64,000 bases of DNA from Calditrichaceae bacterium (GTDB lineage Bacteria > Calditrichota > Calditrichia > RBG-13-44-9 > J075): contig JABWBP010000067.1 of NCBI GenBank assembly GCA_013360445.1, forward strand, positions 1-64,000, in the 5' to 3' direction. The position numbers were made by a program, and so were the translations under genes. Positions 59,325 through 64,000 of the stretch are shown piece by piece. Positions within the stretch are counted from its first letter, which is position 1. The number at the start of each line of letters is the position of its first letter. The notes beneath the pieces are model-generated. The model was given only the letters and a program-made list of their open reading frames with translations, made no database searches and was not told where the DNA came from.

Positions 59325-60717
59325 GAATCACCCCGTCGGCATCCTTCCCCCACCACTCCCGAAAAGTTTGCTTCGCCGGTTGCGGCAATTCCCGCGATTT
59401 CGACCAGCCCGGGGCCCGCAGCTGCAACGGAAGCAGCCGCTGCAGCCGGCCAATCCATCTTCCCGGCGCAGCAAATAATTTAGGAGAGCGGGCCAGGGCC
59501 GCGAAAACTTTGAAAGCCGCTTTCTCCACGCCGGCGGATAAGCTTTCTTCCACGATGCGCCGGCGCTGGTAGAGCAGCAAGCGGTGCAGGGGAATCTTCA
59601 CCGGGCAGGTTTCGCTGCAAGCGCCGCACAGGGAGGAGGCGAAGGGCAGGTCTTTCGCTTCCGGCAAACCCAACAATTGCGGGGTGATTACCGCGCCGAT
59701 AGGCCCCTGGTACACCCAGCCGTAAGCGTGGCCGCCGATGTTTTGGTACACCGGGCAGACGTTGTAACAGGCCCCGCAGCGAATGCAATAGAGCGCCTGC
59801 TTCAACTGCTCGTCTTGTAAAAAGGAGCTGCGCCGGTTGTCCACCAGGATATAATAAACCTTTTCCGGCCCGTCATAGGCATGGGGCGGGCGGGGGCCGT
59901 TGATGAGGGAGACGAAGCTGGTAATCTTTTGCCCCGTGGCGCTGCGGCAGAGCAGGGTGAGGAAGAGATCCAGGTCGTAAACCCGGGGAATCAGCCTCTC
60001 GATTCCGATAAAAGCGAGGTGAACGTTGGGCAGGGCGGCGCACATCCGGGCGTTGCCTTCGTTCTCCACCACCACGATTTGCCCGCTCTCGATGATCCCG
60101 AAATTCGCACCGGTCACGCCCATATCGGCGGCCAGGAATTTCTCCCGCAGCACTTGCCGGGCTAGCGCGGTCAGCTCTTCCGGATTCTCGGAATAGGGAA
60201 CGTTCAGCTTTTCTTGAAATAAGCGGCCGATCTCCCGGCGGGACTTGTGCAGCGCCGGGGCGGTGAGGTGCGAGGGCGCTTCCCCGGCTAATTGAATGAT
60301 GTACTCCCCTAAGTCGGTTTCCACTACCTCCAGGCCCTTTTCCTGCATGTAATCATTGAAGCCGATCTCTTCCGTGAGCATGGATTTGGACTTGGCGATC
60401 CGTTTTATCCCGTGCTTGCGGGCAATATCTTCCGCGAGGCGGTTGGCTTCCGCCGCGTCTGCGGCGCGGAATACCTCGATCCCCCGTTTGCCGGCGTTTT
60501 CCTGGAAAATATCCAAGTTTTCCCACAAATGCTCGATCACTTCGCGCTTGATCCGGGAGGCTTTTTCCCGCAGTTCTTCCCATTCGGGGATTTCCGCGAC
60601 CCGCTCGTTGCGTTTCTGCACCGAAAGCCAGGCCGCCCGGGCGATATTTTCCCGCATCACCCGGTTCTTCAGGTGCTGCGGCAGCTCTTTTTTGAATTGT
60701 TTTGTTCGAGGGATCAT
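59314..60717 (-). CDS. lutB: LutB/YkgF iron-sulfur protein of lactate oxidation
   Basis: 467 residues from ATG 60717 (a TTG at 60741 would add 8; neither has a clear ribosome-binding site). N-terminal LUD domain: [74 protein letters not shown]. Two 4Fe-4S motifs: [20 protein letters not shown] and [19 protein letters not shown]. Length and order match Bacillus LutB. Electrons from lactate would pass to the quinone pool. The usual first gene lutA is not adjacent; the region upstream holds a large nested inverted repeat instead. Confidence 0.95.
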   Translation of the reverse strand: MIPRTKQFKKELPQHLKNRVMRENIARAAWLSVQKRNERVAEIPEWEELREKASRIKREVIEHLWENLDIFQENAGKRGIEVFRAADAAEANRLAEDIARKHGIKRIAKSKSMLTEEIGFNDYMQEKGLEVVETDLGEYIIQLAGEAPSHLTAPALHKSRREIGRLFQEKLNVPYSENPEELTALARQVLREKFLAADMGVTGANFGIIESGQIVVVENEGNARMCAALPNVHLAFIGIERLIPRVYDLDLFLTLLCRSATGQKITSFVSLINGPRPPHAYDGPEKVYYILVDNRRSSFLQDEQLKQALYCIRCGACYNVCPVYQNIGGHAYGWVYQGPIGAVITPQLLGLPEAKDLPFASSLCGACSETCPVKIPLHRLLLYQRRRIVEESLSAGVEKAAFKVFAALARSPKLFAAPGRWIGRLQRLLPLQLRAPGWSKSRELPQPAKQTFREWWGKDADGVIHGR

Positions 60718-60802
60718 TTTTTGAGAGGGGCACGGGTTCAAAAAAGAAATGTTTAGAAATCTTAGTGAAACTTCGCGTCTTTTTGACCTTGTGGCGGGCG
60801 CA

Positions 60803-61009
60803 GCACAAATTGCACAGAAACCAGATTTCAGGATGAATAGCCCCGCGCTTCAGCGCGGGGAAATCAATAATCCTTAGCGCCTTCCGGGGGCTTCAGCCCC
60901 GCGGGTTGCCAAAACGCGGGGCTGAAGCCCCGATAAGCGCTTTTTTTGGTTTCTCTCCTCCCCGTGCTGAAGCGCGGGGCTATTCAATTAAAATCTGTGC
61001 AATTTGTGT
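60803..61009. repeat. Nested inverted repeats around GAATAGCCCCGCGCTTCAGC
   Basis: Three nested pairs: GCACAAATTGCACAGA (60803-60818) with 60994-61009 (15 of 16); GAATAGCCCCGCGCTTCAGC (60835-60854) with 60966-60985 (perfect 20 bp); GGCTTCAGCCCCGCG (60889-60903) with 60915-60929 (perfect 15 bp). TTAGCGC/GATAAGCGC and a T7 run (60941-60947) follow the innermost. Weak pairing reaches out to about 60783 and 61028. It fills most of the 433-bp gap between lutB and wzi; no gene is seen. Confidence 0.85.
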
Positions 61010-61150
61010 TGCGCCCCCTTGTGGTCTTGTGGCAGAAATAAGAACTTTTGGCGTAGCCATGCCTGCGGCATAAAACAGCTTCTTAGGCATTTTTTACCGC
61101 AAAGACGCTAAAAACTCCGTAATCGAAAATCGTCAATCGCCAATCGAAAA

Positions 61151-62782
61151 TCACCAGCCAAACAACCGGCTCCATTGCAGCCACAGCGAAAAGCGGGCGC
61201 TGAATTCGGAAAAGGTGGTCCCTTCCATGTTCCCATAATTTTTGAAATCGTTGAACCCTAAATCCACCTGCAGGTGACCGAGGGAATGGGGCTTGTAAAA
61301 CGCGGAAAGGCCCCATTGCAGATGCCGCTCCACCACCCCGAAGGGAAACGGCTCGCTATAGCCCTCTTCCACGGTATAGTTCATAAAATCGTTGTTGAAT
61401 TCCCCCTGCACGCTGCCCTCCCCCTGGCGCACTAAAGTAGCAAAGAGCCGCAGGTTCAATTCCGGGCGAATCCAATCGCCCAGGGAGACGCCGATGCGCT
61501 CGAAATTATTTCCCAGGGAGTAGCCGATGACCTCGTTGCGGTGCAGGTACTTGTTCCAGGCGTCAGCCGCCACGTTGTAGGTGCGGTTGCGCACCTGCAC
61601 GTACTCCGCGTTGAACAGCCCGCCCTGCAGGCCCAGGGGATTCGCCCAGTTGACCCCGGCGATCAAGCCCAATTCATTCGGCTCCAAATCGCCGGGCGAT
61701 TCATTGTCCACCTGGAAGTCGTCGATCAGAAATTCCCCGTAAATCTCCCAATTGGGGAAGGGGTACAAATCCCAATCGATCTGGTAGAACAGGTTCCCCT
61801 GGGAGGCGCCCGGCTCCTGGTTCACGTTGTGGGCGTAATACAGTCCGAAGGGATTCATGTACCCGAATTCCCAGCCGCGGTTCGGCCCGCCGTAGAGCAC
61901 CGCCTCGGAAACACCGAAGAAAAATTTGTTTTTGATGTTCAGGCTCAGGCGGTGGCCGTTGAGGTAACGGTTGGCCGGGAAAGTGGCGGGTGTGCGGGTG
62001 GAATCGGATACGATCATGCGATCTAAGGCAATTCCCCAGAAGGAGAATTGCAAAAATTTGTTGCCTAACCGGAAATGGTACATGTCGAAGGGCTGGCTGT
62101 TATCGGAGATCAGCAACTGCCCGGAACGCCCGGGGCCGATTTGCAGAAAATCCCGCCCGAATTTAGCCTGCACCCAGCGGTACTGCAGCGCGATATAGGC
62201 CTGCTCGGTGTAAGCATAGAGGTCTTTATACTCTTTGCCGATGTAGCCGGAATCGGCGTTGTTGAATACCCGGGTGTTGTTATAGAGGGTAAGATGGTCT
62301 TTCCAAAAAAGCCCCACCTGGGGATGGAGGTCGATATCGAATTCCTCTGCCAGATCCTGGTCGGAGTAGTTATAAGCGCCCTCCCCGAAAACCCCGATTT
62401 TTAGCTGCGGCCCCGCGCTTTCCGGAAAGAGGCGCAGTTGCAGTATATCCAACGCCCGCTGGAGCAGTTCCTTCCATTTTTGATCCGGCAGGCGGCCTAA
62501 CATCTCCATTTCCGGGGCGAATTCCCGGAAGAGCAATTTGACCATTTGCCGCTCGCGGCTGCCGGTACCCAGGGCGTCCCAGTCGATTTCCAGCAACTGC
62601 CGGGCAAGCTGCTGGCGGGAATAGGGGCGCTCGCTCACGGATAATTCCGGCAGGTGGCCGCGCACTTTCAAATAATCTACGTAGCTGTTTGCCCAGTGGT
62701 AAGGGGGGAGGGTTTCCTGGGCGAAAAGCGCCGGGGAGGCCAGCAACAATCCGGCAGAAATGAGTCGCATCAACGTCTTCAT
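61151..62782 (-). CDS. Capsule assembly Wzi-family outer-membrane protein
   Basis: 543 residues from ATG 62782 (a TTG two codons upstream opens the frame). Signal peptide KTLMRLISAGLLLASPALFA. The N-terminal helical part (SYVDYLKVRGHLPELSVSER, then PYSRQQLARQLLEID) is followed by a beta-barrel with Wzi hallmarks (YTEQAYIALQYRWVQAKFGR; GPGRSGQLLISDNSQPFDMY, then HFRLGN; FNAEYVQVRNRTYN). It ends in an aromatic residue (LWLQWSRLFGW). Wzi anchors capsular polysaccharide at the surface. A sugar transferase lies upstream, consistent with a capsule/EPS locus. Its leader repeats at 63514. Confidence 0.88.
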   Translation of the reverse strand: MKTLMRLISAGLLLASPALFAQETLPPYHWANSYVDYLKVRGHLPELSVSERPYSRQQLARQLLEIDWDALGTGSRERQMVKLLFREFAPEMEMLGRLPDQKWKELLQRALDILQLRLFPESAGPQLKIGVFGEGAYNYSDQDLAEEFDIDLHPQVGLFWKDHLTLYNNTRVFNNADSGYIGKEYKDLYAYTEQAYIALQYRWVQAKFGRDFLQIGPGRSGQLLISDNSQPFDMYHFRLGNKFLQFSFWGIALDRMIVSDSTRTPATFPANRYLNGHRLSLNIKNKFFFGVSEAVLYGGPNRGWEFGYMNPFGLYYAHNVNQEPGASQGNLFYQIDWDLYPFPNWEIYGEFLIDDFQVDNESPGDLEPNELGLIAGVNWANPLGLQGGLFNAEYVQVRNRTYNVAADAWNKYLHRNEVIGYSLGNNFERIGVSLGDWIRPELNLRLFATLVRQGEGSVQGEFNNDFMNYTVEEGYSEPFPFGVVERHLQWGLSAFYKPHSLGHLQVDLGFNDFKNYGNMEGTTFSEFSARFSLWLQWSRLFGW

Positions 62783-62824
62783 AGCCAATCCGTTTTATGA
62801 ATTTAGAAAAGAGGCGGGAAAGAG
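62783..62824. repeat. 42-bp direct repeat, copy 1 (wzi leader)
   Basis: Starts AGCCAATCCGTTTTATGAAT and runs through TTTAGAAAAGAGGCGGGAAAG; about 38 of 42 positions match copy 2 at 63514-63555 in the same orientation. It directly abuts the wzi start codon, so it contains the wzi leader. The stop of the truncated HepT gene (62803) lies inside it. Confidence 0.85.
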
Positions 62825-63042
62825 TGAAAATGATGGAATAAGTTGAAAAATAGAGTTTCGCCATAGTATCGCCCTCTAAGAGAGCACTTTGTTTCGGAGC
62901 GCCGCCGGAAACAGTTGGAAAAGAAGTGGAAACAGACCAGGTCCGGTAATGGGTTTTTTCGCCGCCGGTATAAATCAATAGCTCCCTGGTAGTCGCTCTC
63001 CGCTTTTCTCAGCCAACCGATTACCTCTTCAGGATCGCGCAT
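62803..63042 (-). pseudogene. HepT-type HEPN toxin, C-terminally truncated
   Basis: ATG 63042 overlaps the MntA stop by 14 bp, as in intact MntA-HepT pairs. The first ~37 residues fit HEPN (RDPEEVIGWLRKAESDYQGA, then IDLYRRRKNPLPDLVCFH). After CFH the expected AQQAAEKYLKALL helix and the RxxxxH ribonuclease motif are missing; the frame runs on as unrelated FFSNCFRRRSETKC and ends in codons supplied by the direct repeat. About 79 residues against the usual 110-140. The toxin is probably dead through deletion or recombination at the repeat. Confidence 0.8.
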
Positions 63043-63385
63043 AAAGGACAATTCCTTCTTCCAGAATGGCGCGGATAAACGGATCCACTCTTTTTTTAGC
63101 AAGCTCGATTTCCCGGGGAGTTTTAACAATAATATCCAGCGGGGCAAGTCGCGGGTATAGGAAGCGGGAGATGCTTCGCTGCCTTTCCGCAGGGGGCAGG
63201 GTGGTATTCATAATTACCAGGAGGTCAACGTCGCTATCTTCCGTTTGATTACCCTCAACGTAGGATCCGAATAGTATGATTTTTTCCGGATCAACCTGAT
63301 CAATGATCACCTGAATCATATCGTAAATGAATTGGGGAGGATTTTGCCGTTTGGAGGTAATGATTTCTGATGGATGCATACTCAT
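63029..63385 (-). CDS. MntA-type nucleotidyltransferase antitoxin
   Basis: 118 residues of the minimal nucleotidyltransferase fold: IDQVDPEKIILFGSYVEG, then DSDVDLLVIMNTT, with the GSxxxG and DxD metal-binding residues, and LAPLDIIVKTPREIELAKKR with the third acidic position. MntA proteins AMPylate or otherwise neutralise the partner HepT ribonuclease. Here HepT is truncated, so the enzyme may persist without a target or act on another. Start at ATG 63385; an internal ATG two codons on is possible. Confidence 0.88.
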   Translation of the reverse strand: MSMHPSEIITSKRQNPPQFIYDMIQVIIDQVDPEKIILFGSYVEGNQTEDSDVDLLVIMNTTLPPAERQRSISRFLYPRLAPLDIIVKTPREIELAKKRVDPFIRAILEEGIVLYARS

Positions 63386-63513
63386 AGCTGCCCAGTGTTG
63401 ATGTCATCACGCCGAAATATTCCCGGCTGAAACATACAAAATGAATCCCTGGTTTTCAACTCATTCTGAGCTTGCAGTGGTTTATGTCATCATTTCGATA
63501 AATATTTCCACGC

Positions 63514-63555
63514 AGCCAATCCGGTTTATGAATTTAGAAAAGAGGAGAGAAAGAA
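63514..63555. repeat. 42-bp direct repeat, copy 2
   Basis: Starts AGCCAATCCGGTTTATGAAT and is nearly identical to copy 1 at 62783-62824 in the same orientation. The two copies frame the MntA-HepT pair. In the minus direction it is 128 bp upstream of MntA. Confidence 0.85.
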
Positions 63556-63577
63556 TAAGGGGGAAAAACTGATGGCG

Positions 63578-63621
63578 GAGTGTCAAGGCTCAGCTTGACA
63601 CTCGTCAAACTGAAGTTTGAC
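63578..63621 (-). terminator. Double hairpin after the sugar transferase gene
   Basis: GAGTGTCAAG (63578-63587) pairs with CTTGACACTC (63594-63603); GTCAAACT (63604-63611) pairs with AGTTTGAC (63614-63621). On the minus strand TCAGTTTTTCCCCC follows (about 63572-63559). It lies 15 bp past the stop of the sugar transferase gene and probably ends its transcript. Confidence 0.6.
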
Positions 63622-63635
63622 ACTCCTAAACCGGT

Positions 63636-64000
63636 TCAATACGCCCCGTGGCCCACAAACATGGCCGGGATGGTCTCGAACATGATTTCGATATCGAAAA
63701 AGATGGATTGATTTTCGATGTAATAGAGGTCCAGCAGGCACATTTCTTCAAAGGAGAGGTTGCTGCGCCCGGAGATTTGCCACAAGCCGGTGATGCCCGG
63801 GCGGGTCTCGCCGCGCTTCATGTACCAGTCGTAATTCATCTTGTCGTTTTTCAGCCGGTCGAAATCGCTGATGGGCAGGGGGCGGGGGCCGACAATGCTC
63901 ATCTCGCCTTTCAGCACGTTGATGAACTGGGGAATCTCGTCTAAGCTGTATTTGCGCAGCCAGCGCCCTACCGGGGTCACCCGGGGATCGTTTTTCATCT
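63636..64000 (-). CDS. Polyprenyl-phosphate sugar-1-phosphate transferase, C-terminal part
   Basis: The frame runs in from beyond the right edge; about 121 residues are visible. They match the end of bacterial sugar transferases (WbaP/EpsL type): [20 protein letters not shown], then [39 protein letters not shown], then [20 protein letters not shown], and [20 protein letters not shown]. These membrane enzymes start repeat-unit synthesis by loading the first sugar phosphate onto undecaprenyl phosphate. With wzi close by, this suggests a capsule/EPS cluster extending to the right. Confidence 0.92.
   Translation of the reverse strand, partial: MKNDPRVTPVGRWLRKYSLDEIPQFINVLKGEMSIVGPRPLPISDFDRLKNDKMNYDWYMKRGETRPGITGLWQISGRSNLSFEEMCLLDLYYIENQSIFFDIEIMFETIPAMFVGHGAY

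Overview
The window looks like chromosome from an uncultured Gram-negative bacterium of the Fibrobacteres-Chlorobi-Bacteroidetes (FCB) side of the tree, perhaps a Calditrichota/KSB1-like lineage. The phylum is an inference. It rests on: four large secreted enzymes ending in the FlgD-like sorting tail (QNFPNPFNP ... GQEVRTL ... SGVYVYKL); lipid-anchored DUF4292 and TPR proteins; a DUF2911 protein; a short SigA-type sigma factor; a Wzi-type outer-membrane protein; and a UbiA-family enzyme resembling archaeal DGGGP synthase. Genes are GC-rich and often close together. I saw no rRNA, tRNA, CRISPR array, prophage or transposase.

Layout. 1-3.1 kb: 5' part of a secreted protein with a structured leader, htpG, and a frameshifted Phd antitoxin. 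3.2-12.2 kb: secreted M36-like peptidase, DUF2911/TPR protein, S9 peptidase, and a PP2C-like/TM/TPR/lectin-like protein. 12.4-25.1 kb (minus strand): proline dehydrogenase, M1 aminopeptidase, small membrane protein, six-hairpin glycosidase, and two paralogous secreted HExxH proteins separated by a RelB/YafQ toxin-antitoxin pair whose toxin is broken. 25.2-36 kb: gcvT, coaE, outer-membrane protein, HD hydrolase, broken alpha/beta hydrolase, menaquinone methyltransferase, AgmX/TonB-like protein, aminotransferase, dicarboxylate symporter. 36.3-42.1 kb (plus strand): thrC-ubiA-DCC operon, a divergent LytS/LytTR pair, and moaD/moaE. 42.2-54.2 kb (minus strand): prfB with its programmed frameshift, SpoIID-like protein, pyrimidine phosphorylase, phosphohexomutase, sigma factor with a consensus promoter, two glycosyltransferases, and DUF4292 and TPR lipoproteins. 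55.3-58.6 kb: a TPR/HTH/AT-hook protein and an amidohydrolase lipoprotein. 58.7-64 kb (minus strand): lutC-lutB, wzi, a decayed HepT/MntA pair, and the 3' part of a polyprenyl-phosphate sugar transferase, probably the edge of a capsule or exopolysaccharide locus.

Two themes run through the window. First, all three toxin-antitoxin loci are damaged in different ways: a frameshifted antitoxin without a toxin, a small deletion that throws the catalytic end of YafQ out of frame, and a HepT cut off inside a 42-bp direct repeat. Second, most gaps between genes hold a short sequence word and its reverse complement, forming hairpins 40-500 bp across. Two of these (27672-27833 and 35981-36180) share terminal inverted repeats and are each flanked by a 7-bp duplication beginning TTA, so they look like small non-autonomous mobile elements. 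Another, bounded by 17-bp inverted repeats, sits between moaD and moaE. The strongest candidates for new biology are these repeat families, the paralogous HExxH protein family, the TPR/HTH/AT-hook protein and the degenerate-PP2C membrane protein.
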